Shown in pieces: positions 1-8,023 of a DNA stretch of 42,876 nt. The DNA is from an uncultured Collinsella sp. (lineage in GTDB: Bacteria > Actinomycetota > Coriobacteriia > Coriobacteriales > Coriobacteriaceae), in the NCBI GenBank assembly GCA_902479095.1, contig CABSNL010000012.1, positions 1 through 42,876 on the forward strand, in the 5' to 3' direction. Every line of letters begins with the position of its first letter. Within the stretch, counting starts at the first letter, position 1. The notes under the pieces were generated by a model. The model was not told the DNA's origin and made no database searches. It saw nothing but the letters and a program-made list of their open reading frames with translations. The translations under genes and the position numbers were made by a program.

Positions 1-8
1 CAGCCTCG

Positions 9-42
9 GTCTCGTGGGCTCGGAGATGTGTATAAGAGACAG
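9..42. other. Nextera sequencing adapter (artefact)
   Basis: These 34 bases match the Illumina Nextera read-2 transposase adapter, ending in the 19-base Tn5 mosaic end at 24-42. The adapter identity is from established knowledge. It is library DNA left at the contig end, not genome. Bases 1-8 are of unknown origin and probably also not genomic. Genomic sequence starts at about 43, so any reading frame crossing this point is artificial. Confidence 0.97.
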
Positions 43-1129
43 TCATCTCACCAAGCTTGCTGCTTTTTTGCCTGCTGCCGTGAATTCGCATGCATTCCCA
101 AAAGCCGTTTTGGCAGCGGTAGATGTGAATGGGGTCCAGGCGATATTCGCAGTCCTCGTGGCGCTCGGGCGCAAAGAATACGGCCGAGGCAAACATGGTG
201 TAGGGCATGGCCGTCTCCTCCCCAAATAAGCTCGCCACGATGTCGGTCTTTCGGTGCGTGTCATAGTAGCGCGCCATACGGACATACACGGCGCACGCCA
301 CGTGGCGCAGATCGCGGTGGTGGCTGCGGTCGAGCCGCGAGTTACTTAGGTTGTACGTGGAGAGGGCGTTGATGGCGGCCATGAGTCGCTCCTCGTGCAC
401 CTCATCGGGCGGAAGGGGGAGCGTGGGCTCGGAGGTTTTGCGACGCTTAGGGGTCTGGCCGGACGGTGCCGGTGCTGGTACAAGGTCTCGCGCTGCGCGG
501 CGTAGCTCGATAAGGGCGTTATCGAACATGACGGTTTTAGAGTCGCGAAGTAGCTTGGGGTCGAGTCCGTGGAAAACGGCGTAATCCTGCAGCCACACGC
601 GCGCAAACCGGTCGATGCCGGGCTCGAAGGCGCGATAGACATCCCAAAAGGCCTTGATCTTGTTAAAACCTTCGAGCGGATCATCTATGCCAATGCCGCA
701 AATCAGCTCATAGAGATACAGAAAGGCAAAGGATGTAGACGTTTCCTCGACGGTTCCGCGGCGCACTTGGGCACGCCAGGTAAAGTAGCCGCGCAACTGC
801 CGGTCGCTCATGGCATTGTAGGTGGGAAAGTACGACTTAAAGGTGCCGTTGTAGGGACAGTCGTCCTCAAAGTCGGCCATCAGCAAGCCTTGGCGGTAGA
901 AAAGCTCGGCCTCCGATAGCCAGCGGCCCGCGCCGCCCTTGGGGTCATCCTGCCAGCGCGATATCTCGCGCATCTTGCGGTATTGGTCGGGGAGGAAATT
1001 CTGCATCTGTCGGCCGGTTTTGAGAATCGGCTCGTCTGCGTAGATTTCGTTTGAGAAGCGGGCGGACTGATGGGTCCGGGCCTCGGCCATAATGCGCTCG
1101 ATGAGCATCTTGATGTCCTGGTCGGCCAC
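43..1129 (-). CDS. TerB N-terminal domain protein, 3' end cut off by contig end
   Basis: An open frame runs on the minus strand from a GTG at 1129 to the contig edge without a stop, about 362 codons. The start is supported by a purine-rich ribosome site (AGGAGAGGAG) just upstream. Residues such as SRWQDDPKGGAGRWLSEAEL, NGTFKSYFPTYNAMSDRQL and RGYFTWR match my memory of the TerB_N domain, which precedes TerB and TerB-C domains in proteins linked to tellurite-resistance and stress or defence systems. No membrane segment or signal peptide is visible. The frame continues through the adapter, so the last codons there are false and the C-terminal domains are lost. Function is not established; the family call is fairly good and the biochemical role unknown. 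Its upstream neighbour (DUF554) is separated by about 90 bases and is probably its own unit. Confidence 0.75.
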
Positions 1130-1217
1130 CGCTTCTCCTCTCCTAACGCAGCTTCGGTGACCTCATATCATAGCACAGCATCAAACAGGTGTTCGAGATA
1201 CTGCTGCGTAGATAGAT

Positions 1218-1934
1218 TTAGAACAGGAGGGCGTAGATGACGGCGATGACGACGGAGGGGAGCATATTGGCCGTGCGGAAGGTCTGAGGACGGATGAGGT
1301 TGACGCCGACGCAGAAGATGAGCATGGAGCCTACGAGCGAAAGGCTGTCGAGGGCTGCCGTAGTCATGATGGGGGAGAGTGCGCCGGCAAACAGCGTGAT
1401 CGTCCCCTGGAACACGGCGACGGGCAGGGCGGAGAAAATGCAGCCGCGGCCAAGCGACGCCGTCATGGTGCAGACGATGATGCAGTCCAATGCGCCTTTC
1501 AGGGCAAGCGTTGACCAGTCACCGAGCAGACCGTCCTGGATCGATCCCACAATGGCCATGGCGCCGATACACACGGTGAGTGAAGTTGAGACAAAAGCGT
1601 TGGTGAACTCGTTATCGCCCTCGCTGCCGGTTTTGCGCTTGAGCCATTCGCCAAGGTTCTCGATGGCGGCCTCCAAGTTGATGGCCTCGCCGATGAGCGA
1701 GCCGAGGGCGAACGAGACGATGAGCATGGTGGTGCCGGTGGTCGCTAGCGCCTTCCCATCGATAAGGAGCATCTTTTGCATGGTGCCGCCAAGGCCGATA
1801 AACAGGACGCACAGCCCCGATGCTTTCATGAGCGTGTCTTGGATGCGCGGTGTAATGAAGCGGCCGCCCGCTAATCCCAAAAGACCGCCCGCAACTAAAA
1901 GCACAACGTTGATGATTGTTCCCAAGCCCGGCAT
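1218..1934 (-). CDS. DUF554 family membrane protein
   Basis: A 238-residue hydrophobic protein with about seven membrane-spanning stretches, beginning MPGLGTIINVVLLVAGGLLG, the typical start of DUF554 (YdfK/YqgA-like) proteins. The longer open frame starts 23 codons upstream, but the ATG at 1934 has a strong AGGAGGG ribosome site and matches the family N terminus, so I chose it. The length fits the family (about 230). It is predicted to sit in the cytoplasmic membrane; transport of a small solute is often guessed but not shown. Upstream at 2004-2029 there is an inverted repeat that may be its operator. Confidence 0.88.
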   Translation of the reverse strand: MPGLGTIINVVLLVAGGLLGLAGGRFITPRIQDTLMKASGLCVLFIGLGGTMQKMLLIDGKALATTGTTMLIVSFALGSLIGEAINLEAAIENLGEWLKRKTGSEGDNEFTNAFVSTSLTVCIGAMAIVGSIQDGLLGDWSTLALKGALDCIIVCTMTASLGRGCIFSALPVAVFQGTITLFAGALSPIMTTAALDSLSLVGSMLIFCVGVNLIRPQTFRTANMLPSVVIAVIYALLF

Positions 1935-2003
1935 GAGCCCTCCTGTATTGATGCCAACGTGGCAATCGTAGCAGAACGAAATGCGAGGTACATCGCGACT
2001 CAT

Positions 2004-2029
2004 CTAATACGTTATATAAGTGGTATTAG
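2004..2029. promoter_or_regulatory. Inverted repeat upstream of the DUF554 gene
   Basis: CTAATAC and GTATTAG form a perfect 7-base inverted repeat with a 12-base AT-rich centre, lying 70-95 bases upstream of the DUF554 start and just past the end of the exported-protein operon. It could be a repressor operator; there is no T-run, so a terminator is unlikely. Binding is inference only. Confidence 0.35.
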
Positions 2030-2052
2030 GAATGATGCGCGGCATTTAAGCC

Positions 2053-3483
2053 TCAGGTGGTTGTCGGGACATAGGGATAGTATTCAAAGCGCAGTGTCAT
2101 AAGTCGCTGTGGGGATTCAATAGCCGCGGCGATGATATTGGCATCGCGGGCACGATCAAACCCTTCGAGTTCGATCTGATACGAGACGTCTTGCATAATG
2201 TCCAGACGTCGCCAGGCCAGGAGTGTGTCGCCATCGAATTCCAAGGTCTTGCCTCCGTCTGGAGCAACGGCGTATAGACGCAGCTTGGCGGTGGTTGCAG
2301 GGTCGACAACTGTGACCTTTTTAATTTCGTTTCGAGTATTCTTGGCGCCCAACAAGGTGAGCAGTGTTGGGGCCACGACCTCGCCCGATGGCAAAAAGAC
2401 GACTTCGATGGATTCAGGAAATGCGATGATAGCCGACTTGCGGACGGGCTGATTGGCGGCGGCAACTTCGATGTTCGCAGCGTCGATGACCTCTGTGTGG
2501 TCGAGCGCGGCAAGCACGCAGCAGTTACCTTCATCGATCTCTTGAGGATCAGCAAGCCCCAGACTGTCCGCGAGCTCGGGATCGTTTGGATCGGCAGCGG
2601 GCTCATTCGGCGCTTCGAGAGAAGCTGGGACGCTGTTTGTCGGCGACGGCGTGTCGCCCGCACCTGCTTCTTTGTCCGCGCTCTCTTCTTGTATGGTTGC
2701 GTTGATGGGTTCGTCGTTTGGGGGGAGCGTCTTGGCGTCAAACGCGGAGGGGAGAATTCCGATGGCTCCGGATCCGTTCCACTCCATTTCGAGAAGCGCC
2801 GGGTCGGCAAGAATGCGTTGCCTGCTTTGCGCGTGGGCATCGATTTCAATAGGGCCTGCCTCTATCCCTCGTGTAAGGCTGAGTGATCCGGCTGGCTTCT
2901 CGAAATGAGCGTCTGTGTCTTTGGTGCTGACGGCGTAGAACAGCAGGGACGCTTCTCCCGCCGCGATAACATCGGTACCGGCTTTGGTCAGCCGCAACGA
3001 TGCCGTGAATGAGAGGGTGGGCTGCGCATCGTCTGCATTCGCGGCGGCGCAGCCCAGACATATACCGCCTCCTTTCTCGAAAAACGCACCGTCGAAGGCG
3101 ACCTTCGCTCCGTTCGCCGAGTCATCGACCGAAGCGATGTCGATGCGCAGCTCTAAATTGCATGGATCGCCATCTGCATCGAGCACAACCGAGCGCCACG
3201 TGCAGACGGCGCACCCCGCCTGGGAGCCGTTTGCCTTGTTCGAACGCTTGATATCCACGACTATCGAGCCGTCTGTATTACGACGAAGGCATCCCGAGGT
3301 TGAGATCACGGCCTGTGCGATCGAAAAACGCTCGCACGCAATGGCGCTCGACGGATTTGGTGCGGAACTTAGGGCTACTGGTAAGGAGTCTGCCATGACG
3401 GGAGTCGCCCAAGCGGCGACAGGCGTTCCGGTTGCGAGCGCGCCGCAGAGTGCGACGACGGGCAAAAGGTTCTTCGATGCCAT
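2053..3483 (-). CDS. Exported protein of unknown function, 476 aa
   Basis: Starts at an ATG with AAGGAGA five bases upstream. Residues 1-31 form a signal peptide (short basic start, hydrophobic core, AWATPVMA-type cleavage region). The mature protein has an N-terminal half with two close cysteine pairs (CAVC and CLGC), a low-complexity Asp/Glu/Ala/Pro linker around residues 255-315, and a C-terminal domain from about 345. That last part (FPESIEVVFLPSGEVVAP, then a final strand LRFEYYPYV) resembles, by eye, the body of the 199-residue protein encoded upstream (VPTVIPFVAKADGTLQGP). No sortase motif or C-terminal membrane segment is seen, so it is probably secreted or held by partners. It is the last gene of the five-gene minus-strand operon, 18 bases after the LAQTG protein. 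I do not recognise a named family. Confidence 0.72.
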   Translation of the reverse strand: MASKNLLPVVALCGALATGTPVAAWATPVMADSLPVALSSAPNPSSAIACERFSIAQAVISTSGCLRRNTDGSIVVDIKRSNKANGSQAGCAVCTWRSVVLDADGDPCNLELRIDIASVDDSANGAKVAFDGAFFEKGGGICLGCAAANADDAQPTLSFTASLRLTKAGTDVIAAGEASLLFYAVSTKDTDAHFEKPAGSLSLTRGIEAGPIEIDAHAQSRQRILADPALLEMEWNGSGAIGILPSAFDAKTLPPNDEPINATIQEESADKEAGAGDTPSPTNSVPASLEAPNEPAADPNDPELADSLGLADPQEIDEGNCCVLAALDHTEVIDAANIEVAAANQPVRKSAIIAFPESIEVVFLPSGEVVAPTLLTLLGAKNTRNEIKKVTVVDPATTAKLRLYAVAPDGGKTLEFDGDTLLAWRRLDIMQDVSYQIELEGFDRARDANIIAAAIESPQRLMTLRFEYYPYVPTTT

Positions 3484-3501
3484 GGGGTCTCCTTAGCTAA
3501 T

Positions 3502-3783
3502 TTAGTGCGGCCTGTCCGTGTTTTGTTTCTGGCTGCGTTTGATGTGCAGACCGAGGCCGGCGGTTCCCGCGCCTGCTGCTGTGGCGCCTGCTGCCAAGAG
3601 CCATCGTCTGTCGCCTGTCTGCGCCAACGGTTCCTCGCGGTCGCCGCGGTCGAGCTCCGAGAGGTCGACCGTCACTTGCGTGGCGGCCTGCGCCTGTTCT
3701 TGCTGGGCAAAGGCCATGGCTGGCCCAAACGCTAGGATGCTGACGGCGGCGGCCAGGGCGACGGCCTTATGCCGTGTGCGCAC
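3502..3783 (-). CDS. Small LAQTG sortase-signal surface protein, 93 aa
   Basis: A very small exported protein: a signal peptide (about residues 1-26, ending AMAFA), about 30 mature residues rich in Gln, Glu and Asp, then LAQTG (53-57), a hydrophobic stretch and a basic tail (IKRSQK). This is the layout of a cell-wall sorting signal. LAxTG is the motif reported for class E sortases of Actinobacteria (established knowledge), whereas LPxTG is usual for class A. The open frame can start at a TTG at 3813, but a GTG at 3783 gives a clean signal peptide and only a 17-base overlap with the preceding gene, so I prefer it. No sortase gene lies in this window. The role is unknown; with so short a mature part it may be a wall-anchored tag or cap rather than an enzyme. 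Confidence 0.7.
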   Translation of the reverse strand: MRTRHKAVALAAAVSILAFGPAMAFAQQEQAQAATQVTVDLSELDRGDREEPLAQTGDRRWLLAAGATAAGAGTAGLGLHIKRSQKQNTDRPH

Positions 3784-4366
3784 CGGGCTCGACCGTCCAG
3801 GTGATCGTCGCAACCTGATCGCCTTCGCCGGTTACGCGGAAGATGTCGCGCGTGACGCGGGCGACGTTTCCGCTTGTCTTGAGCTTGATTTTGTCCGTGC
3901 CGCCGGCAATGCCCTGGTAGCCCATGTCGAAGGCTGCATTCTTGGAAAGATCGAGGCCCGTCCCTTGCGCGGCGGCGCTGGCGTTCTGGAGCGCGCCGTC
4001 GGGGCCGACCTTAAAGTCGATGGAGTTCTGCGCGGTTCCGGCCTTGGCGTCGGCGGCAATGGTCCAGGTGTTCATGGCGTCGATCTTCATGTTGGTGACA
4101 TGGATGCCGTAGGCCGAATGATTGTCGATGGTGGTCGCGTCTTCTGAGGGGCCCTGAAGCGTGCCGTCGGCCTTGGCGACGAAGGGAATAACCGTCGGAA
4201 CTTTGAACTCAACGTTGTCGATCTCGGTCCTGACCATTACCTTCGTGGTTCCAACGCGCCCGGCTGCCATAGCTGGCGTCGGGGCGGCGCCCATTGCGAG
4301 CGCGAGCGCGAGCCCTGTGCCCACGACGAGCGCTCTGACTCCGTTCATGTTCCTGGTGATGTCCAT
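3767..4366 (-). CDS. Exported beta-rich protein of unknown function, 199 aa
   Basis: Starts at an ATG preceded by AAAGGA. Residues 1-35 look like a signal peptide (hydrophobic LVVGTGLALALAMGAAPTPA, then MAAG). The mature protein alternates hydrophobic and polar residues like a beta-sandwich, with VPTVIPFVAKADGTLQGP near residues 56-73, then IDNHSAYGIHVTNMKI, and a final TITWTVEP strand. This pattern resembles small exported proteins found beside membrane-anchored partners in other Gram-positive surface-protein clusters; I cannot put a family name on it. There is no sorting signal or membrane anchor. It overlaps the start of the LAQTG gene and follows the membrane-anchored 169-residue protein by 89 bases, which argues for co-expression and perhaps one surface assembly. 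Confidence 0.7.
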   Translation of the reverse strand: MDITRNMNGVRALVVGTGLALALAMGAAPTPAMAAGRVGTTKVMVRTEIDNVEFKVPTVIPFVAKADGTLQGPSEDATTIDNHSAYGIHVTNMKIDAMNTWTIAADAKAGTAQNSIDFKVGPDGALQNASAAAQGTGLDLSKNAAFDMGYQGIAGGTDKIKLKTSGNVARVTRDIFRVTGEGDQVATITWTVEPGAHTA

Positions 4367-4455
4367 GGTCGTTCCTTTCTATTCGCCGCGGGCCGTCCCC
4401 GCGATGATTGGACGAATGCTGGTGAATTGCATGCGGTGCCGTGTCGGCCGGAAGG

Positions 4456-4965
4456 CTAGTTCTCGGTTTGCTCAACCCGTACCTTGACACGTGTCGGATT
4501 GCCGTGGCTGTCGAGGGTCTTTGCATCGAGTGCCTGGATCTCGATGTACGCCTCGCCTTCTTTGATGTCGCCGGCGGGGCACGTCTCGATTGTCTTGCCG
4601 GTCTCGACCACACCGGATTCGTACATGGTCTCGTCGTTTTGGATGACGCGGAATCGCTGGGGAAATTTATTGTCTTGGACGTTTTGCACGTTGACGCGCA
4701 GTTTGCCGTCCTCCTGCAGCTGAGCGACCGGCGCGACCGAAATCGTCATCATGTTGTCGCGGACGATGGCGTCGAGCTCATCTTGGATTTCCTGGCGCGT
4801 TTTGCCCTCGGCCGTCGTAACCGAAGCGCCCGCCTCGGGTACGGGCTGCGACTGCCAAACGTATAGTCCTACGGCGACAAGGGCACAGACGATGGCCAAG
4901 CAGGCAACGATGAGCTTCTTGCGACGACCCAGGCCTGCAAAGTGGGGTGGCTTCTTCGCGCTCAT
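4456..4965 (-). CDS. Single-pass membrane protein with extracellular domain, 169 aa
   Basis: Starts at the ATG at 4965, whose first four bases overlap the stop of the preceding gene (ATGA), so the two are translationally coupled. A longer frame extends upstream to 5283 but has no sensible N terminus and lies antisense in frame to the coupled gene. After a basic start (KK, RRKK) there is one membrane segment at about residues 18-37 (LIVACLAIVCALVAVGLYVW), then an outside domain with TRQEIQDELDAIVRDNMMTI followed by a beta-rich region ending in TRVKVRVEQ. This helix-then-strands plan recurs in Gram-positive genes beside exported beta-rich proteins, but the family has no name I recall. The likely job is to dock or assemble the exported partners encoded downstream; that is inference. 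Confidence 0.72.
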   Translation of the reverse strand: MSAKKPPHFAGLGRRKKLIVACLAIVCALVAVGLYVWQSQPVPEAGASVTTAEGKTRQEIQDELDAIVRDNMMTISVAPVAQLQEDGKLRVNVQNVQDNKFPQRFRVIQNDETMYESGVVETGKTIETCPAGDIKEGEAYIEIQALDAKTLDSHGNPTRVKVRVEQTEN

Positions 4966-5258
4966 GCGGCATCCTTGGCGGTATAGACGCGCGCAAAGGT
5001 GGACGGGTCCGCTCCAAAGAGCATGTGAAGCATCAGACGGCGCGAGTAGACGAGCTCGTCGAAGTCGGGAGGGAGCTCGATGTCGTGGATATGCGCGATG
5101 TGGTGGGCGAGCGCCGAGAACGACTCGGGGTCGCAGATCACATCGGTGGTAACGTGGTAGACTGTCGTATCGGGGAATGCCTCTTCGTCGAAAGGCAGGA
5201 GATGGGGATCGTCGTCGACTTCGATGGCGATGCCGTACTGGGGCCAGTAATATGCCAT
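4962..5258 (-). CDS. Hypothetical protein, 98 aa, resembling a truncated nuclease fold
   Basis: First gene of the five-gene operon, with a GGGAGG ribosome site. It is soluble, with no signal peptide. The start YYWPQYGIAIEVDDDPH, followed by TTVYHVTTDVICDPESFSAL, resembles the core of DUF559/Vsr-like PD-(D/E)XK proteins, in which a strand with IAIEVD and a following His lie in the active site. The usual N-terminal part is missing and the protein is short, so it may be a degenerate or repurposed domain rather than a nuclease. It ends in an ATGA overlap with the membrane protein gene. The resemblance is by eye and weak; the gene itself is well supported by coupling and codon use. Confidence 0.62.
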   Translation of the reverse strand: MAYYWPQYGIAIEVDDDPHLLPFDEEAFPDTTVYHVTTDVICDPESFSALAHHIAHIHDIELPPDFDELVYSRRLMLHMLFGADPSTFARVYTAKDAA

Positions 5259-5331
5259 GGGAACCTCCCTGCTTCTGGCCCAAAACTTCTATCGGTTTTG
5301 GCTGTCGATGCCGACGGTATCAGCCACTACT

Positions 5332-5383
5332 TGACCAATTGCTGACCAAATGCTTGACGGATTGGTGTCTCCGCAGGTAAAAG
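5332..5383 (+). promoter_or_regulatory. Possible promoter with 11-base tandem repeats before the lactate dehydrogenase operon
   Basis: The 345-base gap 5259-5603 holds no credible gene. In it, TGACCAATTGC and TGACCAAATGC stand directly in tandem (5332-5353), followed by a weaker third unit TTGACGGATTG. The third unit supplies a possible -35 (TTGACG, 5354-5359), with TAAAAG at 5378-5383 as a weak -10 after 18 bases. Repeats spaced by one helical turn on a -35 box suggest a regulator site. The start codon lies a further 220 bases downstream, so the leader would be long. Confidence 0.3.
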
Positions 5384-5603
5384 GCGGCAAAAAATACTCC
5401 AACTTTTTTCGAGCGACAATCGCGCGGTCGGCGACGGCGGGGCCATATGTGTCAAAAGCATCGTCTGCCGAGGAAATCAAGCCGCTCGCCGAATTGCACG
5501 AACGTAAAAAACGCCAATTATGGAGACGGTCTCGAACACGTCGACGAAACGATGCGGTAACATCTCCCTGCAAACACTGTAGTTAGCTAAAGGGGGAGTT
5601 CGC

Positions 5604-7205
5604 GTGTCTGCAACCATCAAACCCTTCACCGACGAGTTCGAAGAGTATGGCCGCGATGAATCTCGCGCATCGGGCGAGGCCTCGAGCATCTCGTTTCCGA
5701 CAACGGAAAACGAGGTCCGTGCCATTTTGGAAAAGCTCCATGCCGAGCGTGTTCCGGTAACGGTTCAGGGCGCCCGAACCGGCCTTGCCGCCGGCGCCGT
5801 GCCCCACGGCGGGCATATCCTCAATACTTCCCGTATGAATCGCTATTTGGGCCTTCGCCGCGATGAACAAGGCCAATTTCTGCTGCGCGTGGAGCCGGGC
5901 GTTGTGCTCTCGGAGCTGCGCAAGCAGCTGAGCAAGAAGGTGCTGCCGACCGCTGGTTGGGACCAGGCATCGCTTGAGGCCTACGAGGAGTTCCAAGAGG
6001 CTCCCGAGCAGTTTTTTCCCACCGATCCCACCGAGGCGTCTGCCTGTCTGGGCGGCATGGCGGCATGTAACGCCTCCGGTGCCCGCAGCTACGCCTACGG
6101 CCCCATGCGCCCACATATCACGGGACTCCACGTCGTGCTGGCTGATGGCGATTTGCTTGAGCTTCGGCGCGGCGAGGCTTTTGCCCAGGGCCGCCACCTG
6201 TCGCTCGTGACGGCAGCGGGCCGTACACTCGAGCTCGATCTTCCCGGCTATACCATGCCCAAGACAAAAAATGCTTCGGGCTATTTCGTTGCTGACGATA
6301 TGGATGCCATCGATCTGTTTATCGGTGCGTGTGGCACAATCGGTGTCATCACCGAACTCGAGATTGCCCTGCAGGTGGCACCCGCGGTCGTTTGGGGCGT
6401 GAGCTGCTTCTTCGACAGCGAAGACAAGGCCGTGTCCTTCACCGATTCTGTGCGTCCCGTCCTGTCCCATGCGGCTGCCATCGAGTACTTCGATGCTGGC
6501 GCCCTGGATATTCTACGTCGCCAGCGCGAGCAGTCGACGGCGTTTGCCTCGCTGCCTGCGCTCGACAAAGACGCCAAGGTCTGTGTCTACGTGGAGCTCG
6601 ACTGCGACGACGAAGCCCAGGCGGCTGAGGAGCTGTATCACTTGGGGTGGGTACTGGAGCTTGCGGGCGGCAGTGACGATGCGACATGGGTCGCGCGCAC
6701 CGAGGTCGATCGCGAGTGTCAGCGATTCTTCCGCCACGCCGTCCCCGAGAGCGTCAACATGCTCATCGACGAGCGCCGCCGCATGGATCCCACCATCACC
6801 AAACTGGGTTCGGACATGTCGGTGCCCAACGCGCACTTGGCCGATGTTATCGCCCTCTATCGCCGCACGCTGGCGGAAAGTGGGCTTGAATCTGCCGCCT
6901 GGGGGCATATCGGTAACAACCATCTGCATGTGAACATTCTGCCGCGCGATGCACAGGATTATCGCCGCGGCGCAGAACTCTTTGCCCAGTGGGCTGCGGA
7001 GGTCACGGCCATGGGCGGCGCCGTCTCCGCCGAACACGGCGTCGGCAAGATCAAAGCGGGCTTCTTAGAGATGATGTACGGTCACGAGGCCATGGTCGAG
7101 TCGGCGCGGCTCAAGCTCCAGCTCGATCCCGACGGGCAGCTGGGTCGCGGCAACCTGTTTTCGGAGAAGCTCTTGGATGAGCTCGTCCAGAAAGGGGGCG
7201 CGTGA
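5604..7205 (+). CDS. lctD: FAD-dependent lactate dehydrogenase (GlcD/LctD type)
   Basis: A 533-residue flavoprotein of the GlcD/D-lactate dehydrogenase family. The N-terminal FAD-binding PCMH-type domain shows VQGARTGLAAGAVPHGG, CLGGMAACNASGARSYAYG and FIGACGTIGVITELEIAL; the C-terminal FAD-oxidase domain shows WGHIGNNHLHVNILP and SAEHGVGKIK, giving the conserved histidines. It is cytoplasmic and oxidises a 2-hydroxy acid, most likely lactate, to the keto acid. The start is a GTG at 5604 with AAAGGGGGAG upstream. It overlaps the EtfB gene by four bases (GTGA), and EtfB is followed at once by a ferredoxin-EtfA. That arrangement matches the bifurcating lactate dehydrogenase LctBCD of Acetobacterium woodii, although there the dehydrogenase gene comes last. 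Lactate versus glycolate as substrate cannot be settled from sequence. Confidence 0.88.
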   Translation: MSATIKPFTDEFEEYGRDESRASGEASSISFPTTENEVRAILEKLHAERVPVTVQGARTGLAAGAVPHGGHILNTSRMNRYLGLRRDEQGQFLLRVEPGVVLSELRKQLSKKVLPTAGWDQASLEAYEEFQEAPEQFFPTDPTEASACLGGMAACNASGARSYAYGPMRPHITGLHVVLADGDLLELRRGEAFAQGRHLSLVTAAGRTLELDLPGYTMPKTKNASGYFVADDMDAIDLFIGACGTIGVITELEIALQVAPAVVWGVSCFFDSEDKAVSFTDSVRPVLSHAAAIEYFDAGALDILRRQREQSTAFASLPALDKDAKVCVYVELDCDDEAQAAEELYHLGWVLELAGGSDDATWVARTEVDRECQRFFRHAVPESVNMLIDERRRMDPTITKLGSDMSVPNAHLADVIALYRRTLAESGLESAAWGHIGNNHLHVNILPRDAQDYRRGAELFAQWAAEVTAMGGAVSAEHGVGKIKAGFLEMMYGHEAMVESARLKLQLDPDGQLGRGNLFSEKLLDELVQKGGA

Positions 7206-8023
7206 AGATGAGCGATTTCCATATGGTGGTGTGCGTCAAGGCCGTGCCGGGCAGCACCGAGGTCAAGATGGACCCCAAGACCAATACCATCGTGCGCGAT
7301 GGCAAGCAGGCGGTCATTAATCCCTTTGATGCGAGCGCTTTGGAATGCGCGCTGGCGCTGAAAGACGACTTTATCGGCTTTGGCATGGACGTGCGCGTGA
7401 CGGTGGTGTCGATGGGCATCCCCGCGACCGAGTCGCTGCTGCGCGACTGCATCGCTCGAGGTGCCGACGACGCGCTGCTGCTGACCGATCGCGCCTTTGC
7501 AGGTGCCGATACCCTGGCAACCACCTACGCCCTCAAGTGCGGCATCGAGGCGCTCGACGAGGACTTCGACCTGCTCATCTGCGGCAAGATGGCGGTGGAT
7601 GGCGATACGGCCCAGATTGGTCCCGAGCTTGCCGGTGCTTTTGAGATTCCCTGTGTGACCGACGTGAGCTGCGTGCAGAGCGCGGGCTTTACGACCTGTG
7701 GTTCACTGGCGCTTGTTCACGGCTGCGATGCCGGCGAGGAGACGGTGTGTCTTGAGATGCCGTGCGCGATGACGACTGCCAAGGAGATTGGCCAGTTGCG
7801 TATGCCGAGTATTGCCGGTATTCGCGTGGCGGAGGAGGCGGACGTGCGCTTGGTCAGTGCCGCCGACGTGAACGCCGACCCCGCGCGTTGCGGTCTTGCC
7901 GGGTCGCCGACACAGGTCGTGCGCTCGTTTGTGCCCGACCGTGACCAAACGTGCGAGGCCGTTGAGGGGACGGCGTCCGAGCAGGCGGTAGAACTTGCCA
8001 AGATTATCGAGGGGATGGCATAG
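7202..8023 (+). CDS. etfB: Electron transfer flavoprotein subunit beta (LctB type)
   Basis: A 273-residue EtfB-family protein. Typical features are MVVCVKAVPGSTEVKMDP at the N terminus, VINPFDASALECAL, DTLATTYAL and the nucleotide-binding CGKMAVDGDTAQIGPELA. EtfB pairs with EtfA to carry FAD; in the bifurcating lactate dehydrogenase complex this FAD splits electron pairs between NAD and ferredoxin (established knowledge for LctBCD). The GTG at 7202 overlaps the upstream stop and has AAAGGGGG a few bases before it; an ATG at 7208 is an alternative start. It sits between lctD and the ferredoxin-EtfA gene with no gap, so the three are one operon. Confidence 0.92.
   Translation: MKMSDFHMVVCVKAVPGSTEVKMDPKTNTIVRDGKQAVINPFDASALECALALKDDFIGFGMDVRVTVVSMGIPATESLLRDCIARGADDALLLTDRAFAGADTLATTYALKCGIEALDEDFDLLICGKMAVDGDTAQIGPELAGAFEIPCVTDVSCVQSAGFTTCGSLALVHGCDAGEETVCLEMPCAMTTAKEIGQLRMPSIAGIRVAEEADVRLVSAADVNADPARCGLAGSPTQVVRSFVPDRDQTCEAVEGTASEQAVELAKIIEGMA

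Noticed and set aside
14..372. Short plus-strand frames at the left end
   Set aside because: They begin inside the sequencing adapter and run antisense to the TerB_N gene.
5289..5573. A 94-codon minus-strand frame in the gap before the lactate dehydrogenase
   Set aside because: No ribosome site, atypical composition and no recognisable sequence; the gap looks regulatory.
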